Below are positions 43,399 to 53,242 of a stretch of 64,000 nt of DNA, piece after piece. The position numbers and the translations under genes were made by a program. The notes below the pieces were generated by a model. The model saw only the letters and a list, made by a program, of their open reading frames with translations, did no database searches and had not been told where the DNA came from. Position 1 is the first letter of the stretch. Each line of letters opens with the position of its first letter. Source of the stretch: Methylobacterium brachythecii (GTDB taxonomy: Bacteria > Pseudomonadota > Alphaproteobacteria > Rhizobiales > Beijerinckiaceae); contig NZ_JACIDN010000005.1 in the NCBI RefSeq assembly GCF_014196345.1, forward strand, positions 434,001-498,000, read 5' to 3'.

Positions 43399-44172
43399 CT
43401 AAGCCTGCTCACGAAAAGGCGGTCGATCGGCTTCGCCGATCCCGCGCAGCATCGAGACGAATTCGGCCGCCCAGGCCTCGTAGTCGCGCAGATGCACACC
43501 ATCCGCGCAGGCGTGGGTGGTCGTGCCGTCCGCGCCATCCCGCAATGTCGCGAAGGGGTCGATGAAGCGGCAGCCATAGTCGACACTGAGCCGGCGAAGG
43601 ACATCGCCGTAGGCCGTGACGGCTGCCGGATCGCGCATGGCGACGGCTTCCGGTCCCAGCGGAGGCACCGCCGCGACTAGCACGACATCCGCGTTGGCGC
43701 GCAGCCATTCGAGGATGTGCCCGACCGCCACCACGAAGCCTGCCCGCGTCTTCTCGGAGAGCGGGCTGGCCCGGCGCATGATGTCGTTGCTGCCGACGAA
43801 CAGCACCGCGACGCCGGCGCGGGCCATCACGGGCATCTCGCCGAGCTGACGGGCGTAGCCGCGCGCTGAGGCCCCCCCGATCCCGCCATTGACCAGCGGC
43901 ATCGATTGCGCAAGCGCGAGACCGCCGCATTCCGCGTGCGAATTTCCCGCGAGGAAGAGGAAGCCGGGCTGCGCCGCGGCGAGCTCCGCGCGGATCACCG
44001 GCAGGCGCCGGCCCAGATGAATGCGCGCCAACTGCGTGTTGCGCCGTGACTCGACCGCGGCACCAACAGCCTTCGCGGCGGTGGCGACGACCCCGACCGC
44101 GAGCAGGCCGCGGAGGGACCGGCTTTCCGTGAGGAAGCGGACGAGAGCCCCCTGCGGGCTGTTCGAACTCAA
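43399..44172 (-). CDS. SGNH/GDSL-type hydrolase, membrane-anchored
   Basis: This esterase-fold protein of 257 residues has an N-terminal membrane segment (LLAVGVVATAAKAVGAAV). The blocks are LFLAGNSHAECGG (Ser with Asn instead of Asp before it), GGIGGASARG, FVGSNDIM and DGVHLRDYEAW (catalytic Asp-His). The substrate is unknown; extracytoplasmic deacetylation is common in the family. It is convergent with the sugar-acid operon and not obviously part of it. Confidence 0.85.
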   Translation of the reverse strand: MSSNSPQGALVRFLTESRSLRGLLAVGVVATAAKAVGAAVESRRNTQLARIHLGRRLPVIRAELAAAQPGFLFLAGNSHAECGGLALAQSMPLVNGGIGGASARGYARQLGEMPVMARAGVAVLFVGSNDIMRRASPLSEKTRAGFVVAVGHILEWLRANADVVLVAAVPPLGPEAVAMRDPAAVTAYGDVLRRLSVDYGCRFIDPFATLRDGADGTTTHACADGVHLRDYEAWAAEFVSMLRGIGEADRPPFREQA

Positions 44173-44713
44173 TGAACGTATCCGACGCGCACGGTGTTCA
44201 GACCGTCACGGGCGCGCATTGGGTCAAACGACCATCGAATAGCGCCGACAGAAGCCCGCGGCACAATTGTCCCGCACATCAGATCAATCGTCCGGCAGTT
44301 GGGACCAGAACGATCGGCGCGAACATCTCCTGTCGGCCGACATGCGCCCGCCGTTTGCACTCTGCTTTCCAGTTTCGGGTTCATCCCCCGGTCGGCACTT
44401 TGGATCATTGCAAATCGACGCGTGCGGGCTTCGGAGGTTTTCGAGGGTCGACCATCGTACCAAAGCCGACCTTTCCGTTTGAAAGCTTTGCGAATCTGGG
44501 CAGGATGCTGACTTCGCACGACAAAAGCCAGATCCGAACCCGCTCGGAGCGTTCACAGCGGATCGTTTGCACCGGAGTGTGGCCGAACACAGTCGCCGGC
44601 GCGTTCCGAGCCGATCGTGGCCCAGTCGATCGCGGCCGTGTGAAGTCGGTCATCGGTGGGCCGCCGGACGGCGGTCCTGCCGAACCGACGCATGGGTCGC
44701 GGAGGAGGATGTC
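44173..44713. other. Intergenic region of about 540 bases
   Basis: Several overlapping frames occur on both strands, but none has a ribosome site or recognisable domain. The strand composition and short GCCGACCTTTCCG-like pieces suggest decayed repeat DNA. It must hold the promoter of the downstream secreted protein, but none is clear. Confidence 0.4.
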
Positions 44714-45433
44714 ATGGTGATGAACAGCGCGATCCGCCGGCTGTTTGCGGCGGCCTTAGCCCTCGCGCTGGTGTCGTTGCCGTCGTCGGCGCGCGCCGGC
44801 TGCGTCTGGTCGGATCTGGCCGGTGACGAGACATGGGTCTCCGTCGTGAGCCCCGAGGCCGGCAAGACACATTTCATCAAGGATGCGGTGTTCGTCAAAG
44901 GCTGCCCGGGCAACAGGCCGGAATGCCAGGATCGCGCCTTTCTCGTGCCGGGCGACCTCGTCGTGACCAAGCTGACCAAGGGCGAGTTCGCCTGCGTGGG
45001 CTATGTCGGCCCAAAGGGACAGACGACGATCGGCTGGCTGCCCAGGCCCGCTCTGACGGCCGCGCCCGAGCCCGAGCAAGCGCCCAAGGATTGGACCGGG
45101 CGCTGGGTCACCCCGGCGCAGGAGATCACGATCAAGGCGGCCCGTTCCAACCTGCTCATCGTGACGGGCAAAGCCACCTGGGGCGACACCCCGGAGCGGC
45201 GGAATACGGGCAGCGTCCATACCGGCGAGATCGAGGGCTCCATGGCCCCGAAGGACGGCGTCCTGGCCTTCACGATGGGCGATGACGGCCGCACGCTGCC
45301 ACACGAAGCCGGCGGCGAATATGCCTGCCGGATCCGCATGATCCGGCGCGGGCCCTACCTCGTCGCCCGCGATAACAATGGCTGCGGCGGCGCCAATGTC
45401 AGCTTTTCGGGGTTGTACCGGCGGGCTCGATAA
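44714..45433 (+). CDS. Secreted hypothetical protein with SH3-like N-terminal part
   Basis: This protein of 239 residues has a strong signal peptide (NSAIRRLFAAALALALVSLP, cut after ARA) and an excellent ribosome site, GGAGGAGG. The mature part has an SH3-like region (VSPEAGKTHFIKDAVFVKG, DRAFLVPGDLVVTKLTKGEF, TIGWLPRPAL) and a C-terminal lipocalin/DUF-like half (WTGRWVTPAQEITIKAA; YLVARDNNGCGGANVSFSGL). Four to six Cys suggest disulfides. It probably acts in the periplasm. I do not recognise the family. Confidence 0.8.
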   Translation: MVMNSAIRRLFAAALALALVSLPSSARAGCVWSDLAGDETWVSVVSPEAGKTHFIKDAVFVKGCPGNRPECQDRAFLVPGDLVVTKLTKGEFACVGYVGPKGQTTIGWLPRPALTAAPEPEQAPKDWTGRWVTPAQEITIKAARSNLLIVTGKATWGDTPERRNTGSVHTGEIEGSMAPKDGVLAFTMGDDGRTLPHEAGGEYACRIRMIRRGPYLVARDNNGCGGANVSFSGLYRRAR

Positions 45434-46000
45434 ACCGGCGGCATCGGCCGCGACGACTTTCCAGTTCCGTGCGCATCGTCTTCTCGATCGCTTCGGCGGT
45501 CAGCCAGTCTTCCATGGACCAGCGCGTCAGGGCACGGATCTCGGAAACGCAAATCCCAGAAGTCGTCGATCGGCCTCGACGCTGGGTCGGTCTATGTCGA
45601 GCATCCGTTGCAGAACAAGACAACGGAAGAGCTTCATCGCTCCGCCGAAAGCGGCTTCGATGACATTCTCCGGGCAATCAGCAATGAGATCCCGTTACTG
45701 CCCAGCTCGAAGGCGGCGCAGCATCGTATCCCGCCCGGTCAACGGGTCTGGATCTGCTGACTGGGCTTGAAATAGACGTCTGTTGGCTCGGTCGCAGTCA
45801 ATCGAAGCCGCCTCTCTGCTTTCGGCCAGATTGAGCCGGCAAACCTGCGCTCGACTCGGTCGTTCTCGATCTGAAGTAGATTCTGAAAGCCGTCATTGAG
45901 GTGCGGCCGGCAAGCGCGAGTTGGCAGATGCTGCTGCACCCGAGAGACCACTTGCCAAGGTAGAATTGTGCCCCTGCCGGCGGCGCGATATGCGACCGGA
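45434..46000. other. Decayed intergenic segment of about 570 bases
   Basis: No intact gene is supported. A stop-terminated protein-like fragment lies at 45557-45760 on the plus strand, and a competing minus-strand frame (EIRALTRWSMEDWLTAEAIE at about 45500-45550) is also protein-like. Both lack starts. Confidence 0.45.
45557..45760 (+). pseudogene. C-terminal protein fragment, possibly UGSC-like
   Basis: The frame reads LDAGSVYVEHPLQNKTTEEL, then HRSAESGFDDILRAISNEIP, before TGA at 45758-45760. The HP-x-x-N-x-T-x-E pattern followed by a helix recalls C-termini of UGSC-type proteins related to the Asp/Glu racemase fold. There is no upstream continuation in frame, so it is a remnant. The family call is tentative. 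Confidence 0.3.
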
Positions 46001-46432
46001 ATGACGAAGCCTACCGCCGATCAGATTGCCACGCTCGGTGCCGCGTTCCAGGCGTTCGTCCGACGCTTCAAGCTCGCCGATGCCGGCAACTTCGATAAGC
46101 CCCTCAATGAGCTCGACGTTCAGACGTTGCTGTATATCGCGCGGCACTCGGATTGTGGGCCGACCGACATCGCACGCTACCTGGGTCTTGCCGCCACGAC
46201 CATCTCATCGGCAACGGACCGCCTGGCAAAACGGGGGCTCCTGGAAAGACATCGGATCGAAGGAGATCGCCGTGCGGTCGCCCTTCGACTGTCCGAGGAG
46301 GGCAGCGCTCGCGCGACTGCCCAGTTGGAAGCCTATAACGCTCTCAACGTCACGATGCTCGAACGTCTCGAGCCGGCAGAACGGGAAACGTTCATCCGCA
46401 TGGTGACGAAAATCGCATACCACGAAGATTGA
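46001..46432 (+). CDS. MarR-family transcriptional regulator
   Basis: This winged-helix regulator of 143 residues has ELDVQTLLYIARHSDCGPTD, a recognition helix in ARYLGLAATTISSATDRLAK and the wing RHRIEGDRRAVALRLSEEG. It lies 69 bases before the molybdenum hydroxylase genes on the same strand and may regulate them or a redox response. Confidence 0.9.
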   Translation: MTKPTADQIATLGAAFQAFVRRFKLADAGNFDKPLNELDVQTLLYIARHSDCGPTDIARYLGLAATTISSATDRLAKRGLLERHRIEGDRRAVALRLSEEGSARATAQLEAYNALNVTMLERLEPAERETFIRMVTKIAYHED

Positions 46433-46501
46433 ATAATCCGAACTTCGTCATATCTGCCGATCGCGCCCGCACCGTCGGGCTGATCATGCGGAGGACGTTC
46501 G

Positions 46502-47008
46502 ATGGCCATCAGGGTCAACGGGACCGAGGTCGCCTCGCCCGACGATGCACGCGTTTCCCTGCTCGATCATCTAAGGGAGGGCCTCCATCTGACCGGCACC
46601 AAGGTCGGCTGCAACCAGGGGGCCTGCGGCGCCTGCACGGTGCTTCTCGACGGCCAGCGGGTGCTGTCCTGCCTGACCCTCGCGGTGCAGGCTGACGGGC
46701 GCGAGGTCACCACGATCGAGGGACTGGCCGAGGGAGACGGGCTGCATCCGCTCCAGGGCGCCTTCATCGAGCACGACGGCTTCCAGTGCGGATACTGTAC
46801 GCCCGGCCAGATCTGCGCGGCCTCGGCGATGCTGCGCGAACTGGCAGAAGGTGTTCCGAGCTACGTCACGGCCGACCTCGCCCAGGAGCGCATCCTTCTC
46901 TCGCGCGAGGAGATCCGCGAGCGGATGAGCGGCAACCTCTGCCGATGCGGCGCGCATAACGGCATCGTCGACGCGATTTTCCAGGTTGCGACGGAGAAGG
47001 CCGCATGA
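46502..47008 (+). CDS. Molybdenum hydroxylase, [2Fe-2S] subunit (PaoA/CoxS-like)
   Basis: This iron-sulfur subunit of 168 residues of a xanthine-oxidase-family aldehyde oxidoreductase has a plant-type cluster (CNQGACGACTVLLDGQRVLS) and a second cluster in QCGYCTPGQI and NLCRCGAHNGI. E. coli PaoA has a Tat signal; this protein starts directly at MAIRVNGTEVAS, so it is expected in the cytoplasm. It overlaps the FAD subunit gene by 4 bases. Confidence 0.92.
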   Translation: MAIRVNGTEVASPDDARVSLLDHLREGLHLTGTKVGCNQGACGACTVLLDGQRVLSCLTLAVQADGREVTTIEGLAEGDGLHPLQGAFIEHDGFQCGYCTPGQICAASAMLRELAEGVPSYVTADLAQERILLSREEIRERMSGNLCRCGAHNGIVDAIFQVATEKAA

Positions 47009-47985
47009 ACCCCGTCTCGTATCAGCGCGCCTCGTCCCTCACGGAGGCGGTCCGGATGGCCGGAACCAGCCGTCTGCTCGGCGGTGGCACCAACCTCGTC
47101 GACCTCATGCGCAAGGGCGTCGAGCGGCCCTCCCTGCTGACCGACGTCACCGCCTTGTCGGCGGCAATCGAAGAGACTGAGGCGGGCGGCCTCCTGATCG
47201 GGGCGGCCGCGCGAAACAGTTCCGTGGCGGCTCATCCGCTCGTCCGGACCCGCTATCCGATGTTGTCACGCGCGATCCTGGCGGGCGCCTCGGCCCAGGT
47301 CCGTAACATGGCGACCGTAGGCGGCAATCTCATGCAGCGGACACGGTGCTTGTACTTCGCCGACGTCGCCGGTTCCCGATGCAACAAGCGAGAACCCGGC
47401 AGCGGATGCGACGCCGCGGGCGGCTTCAACCGCTACCACGCCATCGTAGGCGCCTCCTCGGCCTGCACCGCGACGCATCCCTCCGACATGTGCGTGGCCC
47501 TGGCGGCCCTCGACGCAAGCGTCCGCATCGTGGGACCGGCTGGCGAGCGGACGGTGCCGCTGGTCGATTTCCATCGCCTGCCCAGCGACCGGCCCGAACT
47601 CGAGACCGTTCTCGAACCGGGCGAGGTCATCGAGGCCGTCGAGATCCCGGCCTCGCCCTTTGCGGCACGGTCCGGCTACCGCAAGGTACGGGACCGCGCG
47701 AGCTACGCCTTCGCTCTCGTCTCGGTCGCCGCCGAGCTCACGCTCCGCGAGGGCCGGATCGACGAGATCCGCATCGCCTTCGGCGGCATCGCTCCCAAGC
47801 CCTGGCGCGCTTATCGGGCCGAAGCCGCCCTGCGCGGCTCTGGTCCGAGCGGTGAGGCTTTCCTGGCCGCCGCGGCCCTGGAACTCGCGGACGCCGCCCC
47901 GCTCGCCGGCAACGCCTTCAAGATCGAACTCGCCAAGCGCACCCTCGGTGCCGTTCTCACGGACCTCACGGGAGACGATCGATGA
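47005..47985 (+). CDS. Molybdenum hydroxylase, FAD subunit (PaoB-like)
   Basis: This FAD-binding subunit of 326 residues has RLLGGGTNLVDLMRKGVERP, VRNMATVGGNLMQRTRC and extra cysteines in RCNKREPGSGCDA and SSACTATHPSDMC, the pattern that binds an additional [4Fe-4S] cluster in PaoB-type proteins. It overlaps both neighbouring subunit genes. Confidence 0.92.
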   Translation: MNPVSYQRASSLTEAVRMAGTSRLLGGGTNLVDLMRKGVERPSLLTDVTALSAAIEETEAGGLLIGAAARNSSVAAHPLVRTRYPMLSRAILAGASAQVRNMATVGGNLMQRTRCLYFADVAGSRCNKREPGSGCDAAGGFNRYHAIVGASSACTATHPSDMCVALAALDASVRIVGPAGERTVPLVDFHRLPSDRPELETVLEPGEVIEAVEIPASPFAARSGYRKVRDRASYAFALVSVAAELTLREGRIDEIRIAFGGIAPKPWRAYRAEAALRGSGPSGEAFLAAAALELADAAPLAGNAFKIELAKRTLGAVLTDLTGDDR

Positions 47986-50297
47986 GCAAGGTTCAGAACG
48001 CCATCGTCGGCTCGGTCCGGACGGTGCTCGGATGGATGCCGTCCCAATGGCTGCCCGGCGGGACGCCCGATCCCCTGATCGAGCGCCGGGCCGCCATCGG
48101 GCGGCAGGCCTCACGCCTCGACGGTCCCCTGAAGGTCGCTGGCAAGGCACGCTTCGCGGCGGAGGTCATCGCGGACCGGCTGTCCTACGCCACGCTGGTC
48201 CATAGCCCGATCGCTCGCGGGAGGATCACGCAGCTGGACACCAGCGCGGCGGAGAGCGCGCCCGGCGTGATCCTGGTGCTGACCCACCGCACCATGCCGC
48301 GGATCGAGAGCCCGGCGCTCATCTCGATGAGCGACTTCTCGGCCGTCGGGAACAGCGACCTGCCGATCCTCCAGGATGCCGAGATCCGCTACAATGGGCA
48401 GGTCGTGGCGGTGGTCGTCGCCGACACTCAGGAACAGGCCGACCACGCCGCGTCGCTTCTCACGATCGCCTATGCGCGCGAAGAGCCAGCGACGCGGTTC
48501 GACGATGCGAAAGCCAAGTCGCGGACCCCCGACTCGCTCCTGATCGAACGAAACCATGTGTCGGTGGGGAAGGCCGAGCGCGAGCTGGCCCAGGCGGCGC
48601 ATCGCGTCGACAACCTCTATCGGACGCCCTGGCAGAACCACAACGCGATCGAGCTGCACGCCCTGACCGTGTTCTGGGAGGGCGAGGATGCGCTGACGGT
48701 GCACGATGCGACGCAGATGATCGCGCCGAGCGCCGCGGTTCTCGCCAAGATCTTCGGGCTCAAGAAGGACCGGATCCGCGTGCTCTCGCCGTTCGTCGGC
48801 GGCGGGTTCGGCGGGAAGGGCCTGTGGGATCATCAGATCCTGGCGATCGCGGCCGCCCGTCTCATTGGGCGCCCCCTGCGGCTCGTACTCAGCCGGGAGA
48901 GCGTCTACCGCATCATCGGCGGCCGCTCCCCGACGGAGCAGCGCGTCGCCATCGGCGCCGATGCGGAGGGCCGCTTTACGGCGCTGATCCATGGCGGACA
49001 CTCGGTGATGCCGACCTACGGCGCCTGCCCGGAGGCCTATACGCTCGGATCACGCTCGCTCTACCGCGCGAAGAGCTTCGAGATCCTGCAGCACCATGTC
49101 GAGCTCGACGTCGTGCCGAACACCTTCATGCGCGCGCCCGGCGAGGCGATCGGCAGTTTCGCGATGGAGAGCGCGGTCGACGAACTGGCCCACCGCATGG
49201 GGATCGACCCGATCGAGCTGAGACTCCGTAACGAGCCGGAGCGGCATCCGATCTCGGGCGCGCCGTTCTCGCAGCACGCTCGGCGCCAGGCGTTCACGGA
49301 CGGCGCCGAACGCTTCGGCTGGGGCCGCCGGCAATCGGAGCCGGGCGCGCGCTGTGACGGAGAATGGCGGATCGGCATGGGCTGCGCCACGGGAAGCTTC
49401 CCCTATGCGCGCATGCCGGGCGCAGCGGCCCGGATCACCCTGCGCCGCGACGGTTCGGCGGTGGTGGCCTGCTCGGCGCAGGAGATGGGCATGGGCACGT
49501 CGACGGTCCAGACCCAGCACGCTGCCGACCGCCTCGGCCTGCCGCTCTCGGACGTCATCTTCGAGCTCGGCGATTCCGCTCTGCCCGCCGCGCCGATGGC
49601 CGGTGGTTCGTCGCAGACTGCATCGGTCGCAGGCGCGATCATCGCGGCGGCCGAGAAGCTCATCGGCGAGCTGGTGCGGCTCGCAGGAAACGACAGCCCG
49701 CTTGCCGGCCTGCGGGCAGGGGAGGTCCGCCTCGTCGATGGAGGCGTTGGCTCGATCGAAGACGCGAAGCGGCACGAAGCCTACAGCTCGATCCTTGCCC
49801 GGGCCGGGCGCGAGGAGGTCACAGTCACGGCGACCGGGAGCCCGCCACTGGAGATGCTGAAATACGCCATGCACAGCACCTCGGTGGTCTTCTGCGAGCT
49901 GCGCGTCAGCGACGTCACCGGAGAGATCCGGGTCGACCGGCTGCTCGGCTCGTTCGATTGCGGTACGATTCTCAACCCGCAGACCGCCACCAGCCAGTTC
50001 AAGGGCGGGATGATCATGGGCCTCGGCCTGGCGCTCACGGAAGAGACGCTGTTCGACGAGCGCAGCGGGCGCATCATGAACCCGTCGCTCGCGGACTATC
50101 ACATCCCCGTCCACCTCGACGTGCCGGAGATCGAGGTGATGTGGACCGGTATCCCCGATCCACGCTCCCCACTCGGCGCGCGTGGCATCGGCGAGATCGG
50201 CATCACCGGCGTTGGTGCCGCCGTCGCGAATGCAGTCTTCAATGCAACGGGAAAACGGGTGCGTGAGCTGCCTATCACGCTGGATAAGCTTCTATGA
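47982..50297 (+). CDS. Molybdenum hydroxylase, molybdopterin subunit (PaoC-like)
   Basis: This catalytic subunit of 771 residues binds the molybdenum cofactor. Family motifs include SPFVGGGFGGKGLWDHQI, NTFMRAPGEAIGSFAMESAV, QEMGMGTSTVQTQHAADRLG and, near the end, GARGIGEIGITGVGAAVANA containing the catalytic Glu. Complexes of this kind oxidise aromatic aldehydes or N-heterocycles by water-derived hydroxylation. No cofactor-insertion gene (PaoD/XdhC) is adjacent. The divergent LysR and upstream MarR genes are candidate regulators. Confidence 0.93.
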   Translation: MSKVQNAIVGSVRTVLGWMPSQWLPGGTPDPLIERRAAIGRQASRLDGPLKVAGKARFAAEVIADRLSYATLVHSPIARGRITQLDTSAAESAPGVILVLTHRTMPRIESPALISMSDFSAVGNSDLPILQDAEIRYNGQVVAVVVADTQEQADHAASLLTIAYAREEPATRFDDAKAKSRTPDSLLIERNHVSVGKAERELAQAAHRVDNLYRTPWQNHNAIELHALTVFWEGEDALTVHDATQMIAPSAAVLAKIFGLKKDRIRVLSPFVGGGFGGKGLWDHQILAIAAARLIGRPLRLVLSRESVYRIIGGRSPTEQRVAIGADAEGRFTALIHGGHSVMPTYGACPEAYTLGSRSLYRAKSFEILQHHVELDVVPNTFMRAPGEAIGSFAMESAVDELAHRMGIDPIELRLRNEPERHPISGAPFSQHARRQAFTDGAERFGWGRRQSEPGARCDGEWRIGMGCATGSFPYARMPGAAARITLRRDGSAVVACSAQEMGMGTSTVQTQHAADRLGLPLSDVIFELGDSALPAAPMAGGSSQTASVAGAIIAAAEKLIGELVRLAGNDSPLAGLRAGEVRLVDGGVGSIEDAKRHEAYSSILARAGREEVTVTATGSPPLEMLKYAMHSTSVVFCELRVSDVTGEIRVDRLLGSFDCGTILNPQTATSQFKGGMIMGLGLALTEETLFDERSGRIMNPSLADYHIPVHLDVPEIEVMWTGIPDPRSPLGARGIGEIGITGVGAAVANAVFNATGKRVRELPITLDKLL

Positions 50298-50639
50298 GGC
50301 GATCGGCGTCGAACCATGTTCCGCAGATGCGGTGTTCGACTGAAGGCCAACGACTGCCGCAGGCTTTCTGTAGCGGCAGCTTCGCGCCCCAATTCGGGCA
50401 TCCGAGCGCCCCGAAACGCGTCCCTGAAGGTCGATGAGCTCAGTCTGGTGGAGCTAGCGCCCAGAGAACGCAATCTTTGGGATCGGCTCGCCCTTTCTCA
50501 CCACTGCGGGGGCGCCCATTCCCTGCGCGCTGTCGCTCGTGTCGAGGATGCCGGTCGTCGGTTGGGCGGTGACAATGTCCGCGGCCGACACGTCGCCTGA
50601 AGACCATGCCCGCACGAATGAGCGGGTCTTCCCGCGACA
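50298..50639. other. Intergenic region between paoC-like and lysR genes
   Basis: No gene or terminator is convincing. Short frames on both strands lack starts or domains. Confidence 0.4.
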
Positions 50640-51536
50640 TCATTCGCGCGATCCGGACAGCCCTGTGAGAAGCAACGCGTGCGCGGCGAGCGTGTGGGCC
50701 ACGAACTCCGTGAAGAGCCGCACGCGTTTCGTTTTGCGGGCGTCTCCCTGTGTGAGAAGCCAAAGCGTTCCGTAAAGATGCAGTTTGGTGCCCGGCACCC
50801 TCACCAGGAGAGGATCGGCGTCGCCGACAAAGCACGGCAGCGTCGCGATCCCGAGCCCGAGTCGGATAGCTGCAAGCTGCGCTTCGGCATCCGAGACCCT
50901 GAACGGAACTTCGGCGGTGCGGACCTCGCCCTCGCCCGCCCAGTCTGAAACGCCGTGGACGCTGATGACGATCCAGCGGAGGGGATCGCACGCGTCCGCA
51001 CGCCACGCGGCGAGGCGGTCACGGGACATGTAGACGCCGCCGAACACCTCCGGTCCCTTGAGGCCATGGAGATTGAGAGGCAGGGTCTTGCGGTCGTAGA
51101 CGACGCGGATCGCGACGTCGGCGTCCCGATTGGTCAGGTTCGCCAGCTCGCCGGATGCAGAGACGTCCATCTCGATCTCCGGATGGAGACGCGCGAACTC
51201 GACGAAGTCCGGCATGAGGAGGTGCGTCGCGAGGGGCGGCGCCAGCGTCACCCGCAGGAGCCCGCGCACGCCCTGGTCGCGCCCGAAAACCCGTGCCTCC
51301 AGTTGATGCGACGTCGCCTCCATCCGCTCCGCAAGCTCGAGGACCTCCTCGCCCGCGCTCGTGATGCGGTATCCCGAAGGCAGCTTCTCGAAGAGCTGCA
51401 CCCCGAGACGGTCCTCGAGCTGGGCGACACGCCGCAGCACGGTCGCATGGTTTACTCCGAGGCGCAGGGCGGCGGCGCGCACCGAGCCCCCTCGCGCGAC
51501 GGCAAGGAAGTACCGAACATCATCCCAGTCGATCAT
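50640..51536 (-). CDS. LysR-family transcriptional regulator
   Basis: This regulator of 298 residues has an N-terminal helix-turn-helix (IDWDDVRYFLAVARGGSVRA, then LRLGVNHATVLRRVAQLEDR) and an LTTR effector domain. The start at MIDWDD (51536) fits the family better than the longer frame to 51587. It is divergent from the SDR gene at 51802 and likely regulates that group. The effector is unknown. Confidence 0.9.
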   Translation of the reverse strand: MIDWDDVRYFLAVARGGSVRAAALRLGVNHATVLRRVAQLEDRLGVQLFEKLPSGYRITSAGEEVLELAERMEATSHQLEARVFGRDQGVRGLLRVTLAPPLATHLLMPDFVEFARLHPEIEMDVSASGELANLTNRDADVAIRVVYDRKTLPLNLHGLKGPEVFGGVYMSRDRLAAWRADACDPLRWIVISVHGVSDWAGEGEVRTAEVPFRVSDAEAQLAAIRLGLGIATLPCFVGDADPLLVRVPGTKLHLYGTLWLLTQGDARKTKRVRLFTEFVAHTLAAHALLLTGLSGSRE

Positions 51537-51801
51537 GGTGCAATCCGGCACCACCGGGTGCCTGTCTCCAAGCCCCGCATTTAGCACGTCGACGGGGTCG
51601 CGGGACGCCGCCTAAGCAGAGATCGGTCAGGACAAACCGTCTCGGACGGCGAATGCCAATTCCGACGATTGGCGCCAGCCTTCTGGCTGGATCGATTTCG
51701 CACCACCGCTGTGCGCACTTTCCTACTGAACGCCTGACGCCGGCGGACACATCTCCGGATCCTCGGGAGCTCCCCGAAACAGCCGAGGAAGGATCCTGGA
51801 C

Positions 51802-52536
51802 GTGGGAAAGCTTGAGGGTAAGGTCGCGGTCATCACGGGCGGCGCCACCGGCATCGGCCGCGCCGCAGCAAAGCGCTTCATCGCGGAGGGCGCTTTCGTC
51901 TTCATCTTCGGCCGCCGGCAGGACGCGCTCGACGCCGCCGTGGCCGAGCTCGGGCCCAATGCCCGCGCGGTGAACGGCTCGGTCTCCGACGAGGCCGATC
52001 TTGACCGGCTGTACAGGGCGGTAAAGGCCGAGCGGGGCGCGCTGGACATCGTCTTCGCGAATGCCGGAGCGGGCAGCATGCTCAAGCTCGGCGCGATCAC
52101 CGCCGCGCACATCGACGAGACCTTCGACACCAACGTGAAGGGGACGATCTTCACGGTCCAGAAGGCGCTGCCGCTGATGGGGCAGGGCGGTTCGATCATC
52201 CTGACCGGATCGAGCGCCGGCACCACGGGTGCCCCTGGAATGACCGCCTACAGTGCAAGCAAGGCGGCGGCGCGCAACCTCGCACGGACCTGGGCGGAGG
52301 ACCTGAAGGGCACTGGCATCAGGGTCAACGTGCTGTCGCCCGGAGCGACCGCGACCGAACTCGCGAAGCAAGCGCTCGGCGAGGAAGGCCAGAAGGTCTT
52401 CGCGTCGATGATGCCGCTCCAGCGCATGGCCGATCCGGCCGAACAGGGGGCGGCCGCGGCCTTCCTCGCCTCGTCGGACAGCAGCTTCATGACCGGAAGC
52501 GAGGTCGCCGTCGATGGCGGCTTGGCGCAGCTCTGA
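51802..52536 (+). CDS. SDR family oxidoreductase
   Basis: This is a classical short-chain dehydrogenase of 244 residues with GTG start, TGGATGIG, NAGAG, catalytic Ser in TGSSAG and YSASK. Such stress-associated SDR genes often sit with NAD-binding and SnoaL-like genes under LysR control, as here. Substrate unknown. Confidence 0.92.
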   Translation: MGKLEGKVAVITGGATGIGRAAAKRFIAEGAFVFIFGRRQDALDAAVAELGPNARAVNGSVSDEADLDRLYRAVKAERGALDIVFANAGAGSMLKLGAITAAHIDETFDTNVKGTIFTVQKALPLMGQGGSIILTGSSAGTTGAPGMTAYSASKAAARNLARTWAEDLKGTGIRVNVLSPGATATELAKQALGEEGQKVFASMMPLQRMADPAEQGAAAAFLASSDSSFMTGSEVAVDGGLAQL

Positions 52537-52583
52537 CGCGTCGCGCCGGACGGGTTCAATCGAAACGATCGGAAGGAAAAGAT

Positions 52584-53183
52584 ATGAGTTACGCGATCAT
52601 TGGCTTCGGCAAGATCGGCCAAGCCCTTGCCAGGGCTTTCGCCCGCAGCGGCATCGAAGTCTCCGTTGCAACGACGCGCGATCCGACAAGCTTCGCATCC
52701 GATGCGGCCGCCATCGGACCCCAGATCGTTCCCAAGACCTTGGCGGAGGCCGTCAAGGCGGACGTCATCTTCTTGGCCGTCCGTTTCGCGGCGCATGCGG
52801 ACGTCGCGAAGGCGCTCCCTACCTGGCAGGGAAAGACCATCGTCGACGTGACCAACGCCTACGGCGTGCCCCCCGAGGACCTGGGAGGGCTGCCCTCTGC
52901 CAAGGTCGTCGCGCAAGCTTTCACCGGCGGCCGCGTGGTCAAGGGCTTCAACCATCTGGGCGCCGGGGTGCTCGGGCAGGATCCGGCCGTCCACGGTGGC
53001 CGGCGGGTCGTGTTCCTGGCGAGCGATGACGAGGACGCCGCAGGGGAGATCGGCGACCTCGCGGAGAAGCTTGGTTTTGCGCCGGTCGACCTCGGCGGCC
53101 TTTCCGAAGGCGGACAGCTTGTCCACGGGCATGGGAAGACCTGGGGCAAGCTGATCTTCAAGGATCTGGTCAAGTTCGGCTGA
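52584..53183 (+). CDS. NADPH-binding protein, F420-dependent NADP reductase-like
   Basis: This Rossmann protein of 199 residues has YAIIGFGKIGQALARAFARS at the N-terminus and VVKGFNHLGAGVL, resembling Fno-type F420H2:NADP oxidoreductases and NADPH-dependent relatives in non-F420 bacteria. The ribosome site GAAGGAAAAG precedes it. Probably a general NADPH-dependent reductase cotranscribed with the SDR gene. Confidence 0.87.
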   Translation: MSYAIIGFGKIGQALARAFARSGIEVSVATTRDPTSFASDAAAIGPQIVPKTLAEAVKADVIFLAVRFAAHADVAKALPTWQGKTIVDVTNAYGVPPEDLGGLPSAKVVAQAFTGGRVVKGFNHLGAGVLGQDPAVHGGRRVVFLASDDEDAAGEIGDLAEKLGFAPVDLGGLSEGGQLVHGHGKTWGKLIFKDLVKFG

Positions 53184-53242
53184 CCGACACGGAGGCGCTC
53201 GGATCAAAAGCGGTCCGGCCGCGCGTGAAACGGAGAGATCCT

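Noticed and set aside
44172..44720. 182-residue frame upstream of the secreted hypothetical protein
   Set aside because: It ends inside the ribosome site and start of the real gene and has no domain; it looks like a chance open frame.
50316..50600. 94-residue frame after the molybdenum subunit gene
   Set aside because: No ribosome site, low-complexity Arg/Leu composition, no family resemblance.
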